From: Chitinophagaceae bacterium PMP191F
GTDB lineage: Bacteria; Bacteroidota; Bacteroidia; Chitinophagales; Chitinophagaceae
Assembly: GCA_001302245.1 (NCBI GenBank)
Contig: LGYU01000029.1
Span: 82,488-146,487, forward strand
DNA length: 64,000 nucleotides
Direction of reading: 5' to 3'
Numbering within the stretch: position 1 is the stretch's first letter; each line of letters begins with the position of its first letter. Made by a program: the position numbers and the translations under genes. Shown piece after piece: positions 9,684 through 18,839 of this stretch. The notes below the pieces were generated by a model, which saw only the letters and a program-made list of their open reading frames with translations, made no database searches and had not been told where the DNA came from.

Positions 9684-11066
9684 ATGAATCTGAAAAATAT
9701 TAAAAGCCGTTTACTGCATGGTGACTTCACCAACCTGTTCAGTTTTGGACGCAACAGGGGACAACAGGTACATCCTGCAGAGATAGCCAGGGCGTTTACA
9801 GATATGCCGGATGATGCGGTGGTGCAGATGTTTGCTTCGTTTCCTGTAACAAACCAGGTGAATGTTTTTCCGTATCTCGATTTCAGACTGGAGAAAAAGA
9901 TCGTTCGTCAGCTACCCAAAGAAAAGGCATCCTATATACTGAATGAATTGAGCTCTGACGACAGGATCACCTTTTATTCATCGCTGAAGGGAGTAGAACT
10001 GTCCTTTTTCCTTGATTTTCTTAGTGAAGCCAATAAAAGAGCTACGCACGATCTGCTGGGTTATCCGCGCAACAGTGTAGCACAGCTTATCAATACTGAT
10101 TTTGCTGCTATTGAAAAAGATATGACGGTAGCGGAAGCCTGTGCATACCTGCGCAGGTATCACAAAGACACAGAAGCAACCAATGTTATTTATATAGTAG
10201 ATAAAGATGGCCGTTTGATAGATGATGTGCCGGTACGCAGACTGGTACTGAACGAACCGGATAAAAAAATTGAAGACATATTGGACGGATTTGGAAACGC
10301 CCTGAAAATTACCGATACCAAAGAACAGGCGGTGGCCATGTTTAAAGAGTACGACAGGGTAGTGCTGCCGGTGGTGAATACAGACGATGTGTTATTGGGT
10401 GTACTGACCGTTGATGATGTGCTGGATGTGGAAGAAGAAGCGACCACCCGCAATATGCAGCGTTTTGGTGGTTTGGAAAGCCTGGACTATCCCTATGTAA
10501 AAACAAAGTTCTTTTCATTAATTGGAAAACGCGCAGGCTGGCTGGTGATCCTGTTTGTAGGCGAAATGCTGACCGCTACAGCTATGGGACATTTTGATGC
10601 TGAAATATCCAAGGCAGTAGTGCTGGCCTTGTTTGTACCACTCATTATTTCCAGTGGCGGCAACAGCGGATCACAGGCAGCTACCTTGATCATACGCGCC
10701 ATGGCGCTGAAAGAACTAACCATTAAAGACTGGTGGTATGTAATGCGTCGTGAAATATTATCAGGACTTACACTGGGCATTATCCTGGGAAGTATTGGTT
10801 TTATACGCATCACAGCCTGGCAACAGTTTCACTGGTTTGATTATGGCATACACTGGCTGTTACTGGCCGTTACCATTTTCTTTTCACTGGTAGGTATTGT
10901 GCTGTGGGGAACACTTAGCGGATCAATGGTGCCGATTGTACTGAAAAAATTCAGGATAGACCCCGCTACTTCATCAGCACCATTTGTGGCAACGCTGGTG
11001 GATGTAACAGGCCTGGTGATCTATTTCAGTATTGCAGCTATTATTCTGAAAGGAACATTATTGTAA
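9684..11066 (+). CDS. mgtE: MgtE-family magnesium/divalent cation transporter
   Basis: A 460-residue MgtE protein. An N-terminal superhelical MgtE_N domain (about 30-135, LPKEKASYILNELSSDD) is followed by a CBS pair (about 140-255, VLPVVNTDDVLLGVLTVDDV) and a five-helix membrane domain (about 285-460) with the family signature GGNSGSQAATLIIR. MgtE forms a homodimeric Mg2+-gated channel. It lies 87 bp after the adaptor gene, in the same direction and inside an RND metal-efflux cluster, which suggests it may handle the same metal (Mg, Co or Ni) as the pump. That link is inferred. Confidence 0.93.
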   Translation: MNLKNIKSRLLHGDFTNLFSFGRNRGQQVHPAEIARAFTDMPDDAVVQMFASFPVTNQVNVFPYLDFRLEKKIVRQLPKEKASYILNELSSDDRITFYSSLKGVELSFFLDFLSEANKRATHDLLGYPRNSVAQLINTDFAAIEKDMTVAEACAYLRRYHKDTEATNVIYIVDKDGRLIDDVPVRRLVLNEPDKKIEDILDGFGNALKITDTKEQAVAMFKEYDRVVLPVVNTDDVLLGVLTVDDVLDVEEEATTRNMQRFGGLESLDYPYVKTKFFSLIGKRAGWLVILFVGEMLTATAMGHFDAEISKAVVLALFVPLIISSGGNSGSQAATLIIRAMALKELTIKDWWYVMRREILSGLTLGIILGSIGFIRITAWQQFHWFDYGIHWLLLAVTIFFSLVGIVLWGTLSGSMVPIVLKKFRIDPATSSAPFVATLVDVTGLVIYFSIAAIILKGTLL

Positions 11067-11188
11067 GGAACTATATATGGCAAAATGCTTGCCGCCCCTG
11101 ACCCTGTTGACCGTAGTTGAACAAATGTATCTCTGCTGCTTCAGGCGCACCGATACGGATTGCTCGTCATACAAAACCAATTTTACTT

Positions 11189-11494
11189 ATGCTCCAGGCG
11201 CAAATTTTTGTTGATAAAGATGAACTGAAAGGAACATCGCCTTTGTACGAGTTTATTATGCAATTTCTGTTACTGAACCATGTAAATGGTGCTACCGCTT
11301 TTAAAGGAGTGATGGGCTTTGGAAAAAATGAACAAATGAAACGCCCCGGTGAATTGTTCTCCTTTGACGAAACACCGATGGTGATCACTTTTGTTGATGA
11401 AGAGGAGAAAGTGAAAGATGTGTTACATAAACTCAGGGCTGAATATAAAGGCGGCTTAATAATTACTCACCACGTAGATCCGTTTGAAGCATGA
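11189..11494 (+). CDS. DUF190 (PII-like) small protein
   Basis: About 101 residues from ATG 11189 (MLQAQIFVDKDELKGTSPLYEF). The frame is open further upstream to an ATG at 11117, but DUF190 proteins start directly with the first beta strand, so the shorter form is preferred. The family signature NGATAFKGVMGFG and the C-terminal VDEEEKVKDVLHKL are present. DUF190 proteins adopt a ferredoxin-like PII-related fold and are thought to be small regulatory or ligand-binding proteins. The gene overlaps the RND pump by 4 bp (ATGA at 11491-11494), implying translational coupling and a role tied to the pump. The precise function is unknown. Confidence 0.82.
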   Translation: MLQAQIFVDKDELKGTSPLYEFIMQFLLLNHVNGATAFKGVMGFGKNEQMKRPGELFSFDETPMVITFVDEEEKVKDVLHKLRAEYKGGLIITHHVDPFEA

Positions 11495-14400
11495 TCCGCA
11501 ATCTTCTAGTTTTTTCGCTCCGTAACCGTTGGGCTGTTATCATTGCAGCCCTGGTATTGTCTGGCGTTGGTTACTGGTGTTTTACCCAGTTAAAAATAGA
11601 GGCTTATCCTGATATTGCCGATACCAATGTAATAGTGGTAGCGCCATATGATGGCCGTGCTGCTGAAGAAGTTGAGCAGCAGGTAACCATTCCCATTGAA
11701 AGGGCACTGAACAATATTCCACGGGTACTGGATCGCAGAAGTCGTACCATTTTCGGATTGTCTGTTGTACAGCTTACTTTCCAGGATGGTACAGATGACT
11801 ATTTTGCCCGTCAGCAGGTAATAGAAAGATTGTCCACCATCCAGTTGCCGCAAGGTGTAACACCCGAACTGGCGCCGCTCACCACCGCTGTTGGTGAAAT
11901 TTACCGTTATGTGGTAGAGGGGCCTATTAACTATACACCCATGGAACTGCGTGATCTGCAGGACTGGGTGATACGTCCTGCATTGCTGCAGGTGCCCGGT
12001 ATTGCGGATATTACCACTTTTGGTGGCCCATTGAAACAATTCCATGTACTGACATCACCCGATAAACTGCGTAAATACAATCTTACCTTACAGAACGTCA
12101 TTGATGCAGTACAGAAAAACAACCAGAATACCGGCGGTAACGTTATTGAAAGAGGTGGACAGGGTTTTGCAGTGCGTGGCCTGGGTGCATTGAAAAATGC
12201 AAAAGACATTGAACGTATTGTGCTTACGGAAGCCAATGGTGTGCCAGTATTTCTGAAAGATGTAGCGAATGTAGAAGTAGGTCCTCCGCCACCTTCAGGC
12301 GTATTGGGTTATACTGTGCCCGATGAAGGAATTGATAAAACCGGTTCACCCGAAGGCATCATCCTGTTGCGCAGAGGCGAGAACCCCAGTGATGTATTGA
12401 AAGTGCTGAAAAAGAAAATTGCAGAACTGTCGGAAAGTGAATTGCCCGAAGGTGTTAAGCTACGCATTTTATACGATAGAACTTTCCTGATTGATCACTC
12501 ACTCGAAACTGTTTCACATACTCTCTTTATAGGTGTAAGTATTGTAATTGTTATCCTGGTATTTTTCCTTGGCAGTATCCGTTCGGCCCTGGTGGTTACG
12601 GCTACCATACCTTTTGCGCTACTGTTTGCATTTATACTGATGCGTTTAACCGGTATACCGGCCAACCTGCTGTCGTTGGGAGCTATTGACTTTGGTATTA
12701 TTGTAGACGGTGCCTGCGTAATGGCCGAACACCTGATACGACGATACCGGAACGCCACCCCGGAAGAAAAATCGGATGGTATTATTAAGATCACATTACT
12801 GGCTGCACAGGAAGTAGGCCGCGAAATATTTTTCTCTGTTACCATCATCATCCTGGCCTATACGCCCATCCTGATGATGACACGTGTAGAAGGAAAACTG
12901 TTTTCACCAATGGCCTTAACGCTGGCATTTGCGGTGATCGGTTCTATGTTATGCGCACTTACATTGATCCCGGTACTTATTTCTTTTGCATACCGAAGGG
13001 CATTGAGTGCAGACAAAAATATGAAGGAGCATAAGAATGTGATACTGGATTTCCTGGAACGATCGTATAAAAGCTCACTCAACTTCTTCCTGCGTTTTCA
13101 TAAACAGACCGTTATTGTTTCAGGTATAATAGTGCTGGCGTTGATCTTACTGGCAGGCAGACTGGGTACCGAGTTCCTTCCCGAACTGGATGAGGGCTCC
13201 ATCTTTATGCGTTCATTTTATCCTGCCGGTGTTACCATCCAGGAAAATGCCAAGATCGCACCGAAGATCAGGGAGATCATTGCCAAATATCCGCCGGTAC
13301 GTTACGTTATTACACAAACCGGTCGCAATGATGATGGTACCGATCCATTTCCGGCCAACAGAACGGAAATACTGGTGGGGTTGAAAGAATACAAGCTGTG
13401 GAGCGATACCATTTCCAAAAAAGAGCTGGTACGCAGAATACAGGCAGACCTGGAACGCAATATTCCCGGTGCATCATTCAACTCGGGTCAGCCGATCATT
13501 GACCAGGTAATGGAAATTGTAACCGGCAGCGCCGCTGACCTTGCCGTATCTGTAGTAGGTGATGACCTTACGATGATGCGTGAAAAGGCAGACAGTATTG
13601 CCGTACTGGTAAAAAGTACACAAGGTTCTGCATCTGTTAATATCGAACAGGAAGGTAAGCAGGCGCAACTGGCTATCAATATCAATCGTGAAAACGCGGC
13701 CCGTTTTGGTATCAATGTAAGTGATATTCAAACCATGATAGAAGCGGCAATTGGTGGTATGCCTGTTGGTACGCTGTACGATGGTACACGACGCTATGAT
13801 ATCACAGTACGCTACCTGCCCGAAGAAAGAAATACGATTGATGCCATCAGACGACTGCAGGTGCCCTCTGCTACCGGTGCATTGATACCGATGGAGCAAC
13901 TGGCATCTATTCAATTCCTGGACGGTCAAACGAATATCTATCGTATTGACGGGAAACGTATGGTGACCGTACGTACCAACGTACGTGGACGCGATCAGGG
14001 TTCTTTTGTGAAAGAGCTCCAGGAAAAAATCGGCGATAAGATCCGTGTGCCCAAAGGTTATTCCATTATTTACGGTGGCCAGTATGAGAACCTGGAACGG
14101 GCAGGCAAACAATTGTCACTGACCATTCCGTTGACCATTATTATTGTATTTGTATTCCTGTTCATGCTGTTCAAAACCATGCGCCATACCTTCATTACCA
14201 TGAGCTGTATTCTTTTTGCACTCACCGGTGGTATTGTGGCATTGCTGGTACGTGGATACCACTTCAACGTATCGGGTGGGGTAGGGTTTGTGTCCATATT
14301 TGGTATTTCGGTAATGGCTGGTGTATTGCTGGTATCGGCATTGAACCGTGAAATGTATAAGTCACCACTTACTTTACGTGCCTCTGTACAGAAAGTAGCC

Positions 14401-14643
14401 GTTGATCAGTTCAAAGCTATCCTGATGATGCTGATCGTTGCCATTATTGGTCTGATACCGGCTGCCATCAGTTCGGGTATTGGTTCCGATGTACAGCGTC
14501 CGCTGGCAACAGTAATTATTGGCGGTTTAACATTTACGTTATTGTTTACACCGGTAGTATTGCCGCCATTGTATTATTGGGTAGAAAAACGCAGGCAACA
14601 GAAAATGCCAACGTCAGCAGAACCAACTGTACCGCAGAACTAA
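11491..14643 (+). CDS. czcA: CzcA/CusA-type heavy-metal RND efflux pump, inner membrane subunit
   Basis: A 1050-residue RND protein of the heavy-metal-efflux class. It has 12 predicted transmembrane helices and two large periplasmic porter loops (PYDGRAAEEVEQQVTIPIERAL in the first), with the proton-relay helix motif GAIDFGIIVDGACVMAEH at about residue 393. Metal type cannot be read from sequence with confidence. It works with the CzcC and CzcB proteins encoded upstream. A Rho-independent terminator follows at 14662-14701, which marks the end of the cluster. Confidence 0.92.
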   Translation: MIRNLLVFSLRNRWAVIIAALVLSGVGYWCFTQLKIEAYPDIADTNVIVVAPYDGRAAEEVEQQVTIPIERALNNIPRVLDRRSRTIFGLSVVQLTFQDGTDDYFARQQVIERLSTIQLPQGVTPELAPLTTAVGEIYRYVVEGPINYTPMELRDLQDWVIRPALLQVPGIADITTFGGPLKQFHVLTSPDKLRKYNLTLQNVIDAVQKNNQNTGGNVIERGGQGFAVRGLGALKNAKDIERIVLTEANGVPVFLKDVANVEVGPPPPSGVLGYTVPDEGIDKTGSPEGIILLRRGENPSDVLKVLKKKIAELSESELPEGVKLRILYDRTFLIDHSLETVSHTLFIGVSIVIVILVFFLGSIRSALVVTATIPFALLFAFILMRLTGIPANLLSLGAIDFGIIVDGACVMAEHLIRRYRNATPEEKSDGIIKITLLAAQEVGREIFFSVTIIILAYTPILMMTRVEGKLFSPMALTLAFAVIGSMLCALTLIPVLISFAYRRALSADKNMKEHKNVILDFLERSYKSSLNFFLRFHKQTVIVSGIIVLALILLAGRLGTEFLPELDEGSIFMRSFYPAGVTIQENAKIAPKIREIIAKYPPVRYVITQTGRNDDGTDPFPANRTEILVGLKEYKLWSDTISKKELVRRIQADLERNIPGASFNSGQPIIDQVMEIVTGSAADLAVSVVGDDLTMMREKADSIAVLVKSTQGSASVNIEQEGKQAQLAININRENAARFGINVSDIQTMIEAAIGGMPVGTLYDGTRRYDITVRYLPEERNTIDAIRRLQVPSATGALIPMEQLASIQFLDGQTNIYRIDGKRMVTVRTNVRGRDQGSFVKELQEKIGDKIRVPKGYSIIYGGQYENLERAGKQLSLTIPLTIIIVFVFLFMLFKTMRHTFITMSCILFALTGGIVALLVRGYHFNVSGGVGFVSIFGISVMAGVLLVSALNREMYKSPLTLRASVQKVAVDQFKAILMMLIVAIIGLIPAAISSGIGSDVQRPLATVIIGGLTFTLLFTPVVLPPLYYWVEKRRQQKMPTSAEPTVPQN

Positions 14644-14661
14644 TTACGCAACCATAATTTT

Positions 14662-14701
14662 AACGATACTTCGGCGATTGATGATCTGCAGGAGTATCGT
14701 T
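14662..14701 (+). terminator. Rho-independent terminator after the RND pump gene
   Basis: Inverted repeat AACGATACT/AGTATCGTT, followed immediately by a run of T residues, 18 bp after the pump stop codon. Confidence 0.8.
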
Positions 14702-14850
14702 TTTTTATTGCATATACTTTATATGATCTTCAGTTTCGCCCTGAATTTCAACTTGTTTGTATGATCGCTGCATTCTTCACAAAAAATTAGAATATAAGGC
14801 GGTCGTCCTTTTCGGGTTTTTGGCTATTTTGATTACTGAAACCCGCCACC

Positions 14851-15948
14851 ATGAACAAACTGCGCTTCTCGAAAGATAAAGGCTCTGCATTTTATAAAGA
14901 GTTGACAGAAGCTCTTGATCGCTACTTCACTGAGAACAGTATTCAGAGATCAGGTGGTAAAAGAATGCTGTTCAAAATAATACTCTATTTCTCACTGGAT
15001 ATGTTGTTGTACGGCCTGATGATCACCAGCAGTACGCCGGTTGCTTTCTATACTTTTTATTTATTGATGGGGTTGTCTGTATTGCTGACCGCATTCAATA
15101 TTTCGCACGATGCGGCACATGGCGTAGCTGTAAAAAGCAAATACTGGAATAAGATCCTGTTTTCCATCAGTTTCAACCTGCAGGGCAATAATGCTTATGT
15201 ATGGGGCAAAAATCATAATGAATCGCATCACCTGTATACCAATGTAGAAGGAAGCGATATTGATGTATTGAACAACCCGTTGTTCAGAATGACGGAAAGT
15301 CAACCTTTGCAATGGTATCACCGGTACCAGTTCCTGTATGCCCCGGTATTATACCTGTTGTATTCACTGAACTGGTTTTTCTTCCGTGAAACACTGATGT
15401 TGTTCAATTATTCCAGCAGAACCATTCATATCCACATCCCGCCACGGGAGGTGATAAAGCTGATTGTGTACAAATTGCTTTACATAGGGTATATGATCGT
15501 ACTGCCGGTATACCTGTTGCCATTTGGCATTACCACGGTATTACTGGCATTTGTACTGAATCATTTTATGGTGTCCTGGATATTTGTAGGTGTGCTGGGC
15601 GTTTCGCATGTATCAGATTATGTCTCTCATCCTGTACCCGATAAGGACAACCGGCTTACAATCAGTTGGCCTACATTGCAAATGCAAACGTCGGTAGACT
15701 ATAATGCAGGCAGTGTGTTCTTTAACTGGACACTGGGCGGTTTTAACGCGCATGCATTGCATCACCTGTTGCCCAATATCAGTCATGTGCATTACCTGAA
15801 AATATTACCTGTATTCAGATATCTATGCAATAAACATGGTATTGTGTACATGGAAATGCCTTATCATAAAGCGCTGGCATCTCATTTCCGTTTTCTGAAA
15901 GCCATGGGAAAAAGTCAACATATAAATCCTGTTCCCTTTGCGCGATAA
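14851..15948 (+). CDS. Membrane fatty acid desaturase (acyl-lipid/acyl-CoA type), first of a tandem pair
   Basis: A 365-residue integral membrane di-iron desaturase with the three histidine boxes in the expected order: HDAAH (86-90), HNESHH (122-127) and HALHH (301-305). Hydrophobic helices lie around 40-80 and 190-250. Such enzymes insert a double bond in a fatty acyl chain using O2 and reduced ferredoxin or cytochrome b5. No fused cytochrome b5 domain is present. The 3' end overlaps the next desaturase gene by 11 bp, so both are co-expressed. Regiospecificity cannot be predicted. Confidence 0.9.
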   Translation: MNKLRFSKDKGSAFYKELTEALDRYFTENSIQRSGGKRMLFKIILYFSLDMLLYGLMITSSTPVAFYTFYLLMGLSVLLTAFNISHDAAHGVAVKSKYWNKILFSISFNLQGNNAYVWGKNHNESHHLYTNVEGSDIDVLNNPLFRMTESQPLQWYHRYQFLYAPVLYLLYSLNWFFFRETLMLFNYSSRTIHIHIPPREVIKLIVYKLLYIGYMIVLPVYLLPFGITTVLLAFVLNHFMVSWIFVGVLGVSHVSDYVSHPVPDKDNRLTISWPTLQMQTSVDYNAGSVFFNWTLGGFNAHALHHLLPNISHVHYLKILPVFRYLCNKHGIVYMEMPYHKALASHFRFLKAMGKSQHINPVPFAR

Positions 15949-16996
15949 ACACATTCATATAGCACAGGATAGTGAATTGCTCAAACTCATTTACCGTCAG
16001 GTAGATGAACAACTTGTTGTTGACAAAAATGCATTCAGGCGATTCCTGTGTATAAAGTTTGCAGTTTACTTCCTGTTATCTGCCGGAACATATAGTATGT
16101 TGTATGTAATATCAAATGTCTGGTGGTTCATAGCCTGTTTTATGGCCTATGGTTTTTGTTTATTGCTGTTTGCGTTTAACTTTTCACACGACTTCTCGCA
16201 CAATACTATTTTCAGAAATAAGCAATGGAATAATCTCTGTTTCACTGTCATTTACACCATGGTAGGCGCTCATGCAGCAGCATGGAAACAACGGCATATC
16301 CATTCTCATCATTATGCGCCTAATGTAGAGGAATATGATTCAGACCTGCGGATCTCAAAGCTGATACGTGTTATTCCCGGTAGCGAACACAAATGGTATC
16401 ACCGGTTTCAGCATTTGTATGCACCGCTTGCCTATACCAGTTATTCGATTTTCTGGGTATTTATCAAAGATTTTGTGATCCTGTATTCAAAAGATGAATA
16501 CAATACAAAGAAGAATACAGTCTATCATCTTTCTTTCTGGATACAGAAAATAATTTATCTCTGCCTGGCATTATTGTTACCGTTGCTGCTTGCTGCAAAG
16601 CCCTGGTATATTGTGCTGATCGGTTTTGTCTGCATGCACTTGTTCCAGTCGTTGTTCCTGTTGTTCACTTTCTTTATGACCCATCATGTGGAGAACACCG
16701 CTTATCCCATTACAGACCAGCAGGGATATATCAGTACTTCCTGGTTGATGAACCAGGTGAAAAGTTCCAATGACATGCATCCGTTCAGTGAAACGGCCAA
16801 TTTTCTATTGGGGGGATTTAATAATCATATAGCCCATCATTTATTTCCGCATATACACCATGTCCATTATCCCAGGCTGAACCGGATATTGTACAGCATC
16901 CTGGAACAACATCACATTACACCCAATCAAACAAGCTATTGGGGTGGTATTGTATCGCACTGGCGTTTACTGAAAAAAATGGGTCAAGCAGAATGA
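15938..16996 (+). CDS. Membrane fatty acid desaturase, second of a tandem pair
   Basis: A 352-residue paralogue of the preceding desaturase, starting from TTG at 15938 inside the end of the first gene; no nearby in-frame ATG gives a full-length protein. Histidine boxes: HDFSH (84-88), HIHSHH (120-125) and HIAHH (297-301). The two proteins align over their whole length (NVE.D at box 2, HHL.P.I.HVHY at box 3) but are clearly diverged, suggesting different positional specificity, or successive steps on one lipid. The stop at 16994-16996 directly abuts the stop of the convergent exporter gene. Confidence 0.88.
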   Translation: MRDKHIHIAQDSELLKLIYRQVDEQLVVDKNAFRRFLCIKFAVYFLLSAGTYSMLYVISNVWWFIACFMAYGFCLLLFAFNFSHDFSHNTIFRNKQWNNLCFTVIYTMVGAHAAAWKQRHIHSHHYAPNVEEYDSDLRISKLIRVIPGSEHKWYHRFQHLYAPLAYTSYSIFWVFIKDFVILYSKDEYNTKKNTVYHLSFWIQKIIYLCLALLLPLLLAAKPWYIVLIGFVCMHLFQSLFLLFTFFMTHHVENTAYPITDQQGYISTSWLMNQVKSSNDMHPFSETANFLLGGFNNHIAHHLFPHIHHVHYPRLNRILYSILEQHHITPNQTSYWGGIVSHWRLLKKMGQAE

Positions 16997-18412
16997 TCAT
17001 TCTTCCGGAACAGTAGCTCTGACAGGCGAAGCAGTACCTGCCTGTGGTAATTTCAATGCAGGTATGATTGCTATAATGATCAGGAAAGCAGAGACCAGGA
17101 AACCATCCTGCAAGGCAAAATATTCCGCTACAGCGGCCGTATGTTTTTTATCAATGTAATAATTATAAATAAAAATGTGCAGCGCACCACTGATGGCAAT
17201 ACCTATTGAACCGCCCAACTGTTGCAACAGACTGTTCATAGACGTGGCAGTAGCTGTTTGCTGAACACTTACTGAATTGAGCAATGCTGTGGAAACCGGC
17301 GCCACCAGTAAACTCATACCCAAACCGCGTATGATCATGGGCAACATAATAAACCATACGGTAGCACCCACATTGATACGCGAAAAAAGGAACATGGAAG
17401 CGGATACCAGTATCAATCCTAAAATAGACGTATTACGGATAAGTCCACGGTCGGCCATTTTCCCGGCATACGGTCTTGACAGCAACATCATCAATGCATT
17501 GGGAAGCAGTAACAGACCGGATTGTATTTCCGAATATCCCAGCAATCCCTGCAACAAAAAAGGGAGAAAGAACAATCCGCCGTATAAAGCAATAGACCGT
17601 ATCACTACAATGATGGCACAATTGATAAAAGCATTCGATTTAAAAATACTGAGATCCAGTAGCGGTGCTGCTTTGCGTGAGGAACGGATAAACATGAACA
17701 GCGCCAGTGCTGTAACACTGATGCCACTTACCAGTTGCCAGGAAAATCCGCCATTTTGCGTTACTGCCGAAACACTATACTGTATACCAACAATGAATAA
17801 CGAAAAAAAGATAAAACCTGTTATATCAAAAGCTGGTTTGCTGATAGGTTGCAGTTTCAGAAAACCCAGGTAACGAGTGGTCATTACAATGGTCAGGATA
17901 CCGATAGGGATATTGACATAGAAAATAGATTCCCATCCGAAATACTGGGTCAGTAATCCGCCCAGTGTAGGACCCAATGCAGGCCCCATTACATTGCCGA
18001 TGCCCCACCAGCCAATAGCGCTGCCTCTTTCTTCTTTGGGAAAGCTTTCACTCAATATAGCCAGGGAAGTGGGAGAGATGGCCCCTCCGCCGGTAGCCTG
18101 TATCACTCTTGCAATGACCAGCATAGTAAGGCTATTGGAAAGGCTGCATAATAATGAACCTAAAGTAAAGACCAGTACACTCAGCAGGAATAAAGAGTAA
18201 TAACCGATGCTGCTTTTTAACCAGTTGGTAAGCGGTATAAACAGGCAGAAGGAGATCATATAAGCAGTGATGACCCATTCTACCTCATCTACCTCCACCT
18301 GGAACTTATTGCGGATAACCGGCAGGGATACATTTACAATACTGCTGTCAATGGCCGCCATAGACGTGCCCAGCATCAGGGTGATCAGTATAAGTTGCCT
18401 GTTCCTCAACAT
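16997..18412 (-). CDS. DHA2-family (EmrB/QacA-like) MFS multidrug exporter
   Basis: About 471 residues from ATG 18410-18412 (MLRNRQLILITLMLGTSMAAIDSSIVNVSLP). A longer frame to 18616 exists, but the added 68 residues are not family-like and overlap a terminator-like hairpin. The DHA2 motif C region (GIGNVMGPALGPTLGGLL) and the antiporter signature near the N-terminus (LDSSIVNVALP-like) are visible, with about 14 predicted helices. It exports hydrophobic compounds using the proton gradient. It is transcribed divergently from a Crp-family regulator, which is a plausible controller. Confidence 0.9.
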   Translation of the reverse strand: MLRNRQLILITLMLGTSMAAIDSSIVNVSLPVIRNKFQVEVDEVEWVITAYMISFCLFIPLTNWLKSSIGYYSLFLLSVLVFTLGSLLCSLSNSLTMLVIARVIQATGGGAISPTSLAILSESFPKEERGSAIGWWGIGNVMGPALGPTLGGLLTQYFGWESIFYVNIPIGILTIVMTTRYLGFLKLQPISKPAFDITGFIFFSLFIVGIQYSVSAVTQNGGFSWQLVSGISVTALALFMFIRSSRKAAPLLDLSIFKSNAFINCAIIVVIRSIALYGGLFFLPFLLQGLLGYSEIQSGLLLLPNALMMLLSRPYAGKMADRGLIRNTSILGLILVSASMFLFSRINVGATVWFIMLPMIIRGLGMSLLVAPVSTALLNSVSVQQTATATSMNSLLQQLGGSIGIAISGALHIFIYNYYIDKKHTAAVAEYFALQDGFLVSAFLIIIAIIPALKLPQAGTASPVRATVPEE

Positions 18413-18839
18413 TCGTACTGTAATATGCTGAAAAAATAAATCATACAATCCCTGAGGGAGTAAAATTCTGGCGCAATGACCGTAACGGATGCAGAGTAAA
18501 AAAGCAAGCCGGAGTATGAACATTGCAATCTCTATGTGATATGCTGATGCTTTGAACTGTGCAATACCTCTTGTCCATCTCTTCAAGCTGTGTTTAAAAT
18601 AAAAAAGGAGCTGCATGGAAATGCGCTCCGATTTAAATCCAATATCCTATGAAAAACCGTGTATGTAATTTCAATTAGGATGCCAATTTCAGAACTGCCT
18701 GTATTTAAAGGAGAAAGGAGTATGGCACTTCCACTTTTTATCCCACAATGGGCAAAATGGACCCCAGAATAGGAATACTGTGGAATACAACCTCCCCGTC
18801 GCTTATCTTCGTACCCACCGAAAGAATAACTGCGTGACT
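18413..18839. other. Divergent intergenic region between the MFS exporter and the Crp-family regulator
   Basis: A 427-bp divergent control region. It contains a minus-strand terminator-like hairpin at 18607-18629 and, on the plus strand, a purine-rich AAAGGAGAAAGGAG directly before a 16-codon open frame (18722-18772). No clear TAnnTTTG promoter was found in either direction. Confidence 0.5.
18607..18629 (-). terminator. Terminator-like hairpin upstream of the MFS exporter (possible attenuator)
   Basis: On the minus strand GGAGCGCAT pairs with ATGCAGCTCC with one bulge and is followed by six T residues. It lies about 195 bp upstream of the exporter start and inside the shared control region, so it would stop a leader transcript rather than end a gene. 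Confidence 0.5.

Noticed and set aside
18413..18616. 68-residue N-terminal extension of the DHA2 exporter
   Set aside because: The extension is not family-like, begins within a terminator-like hairpin, and the exporter's usual N-terminus starts exactly at the internal ATG at 18410-18412.
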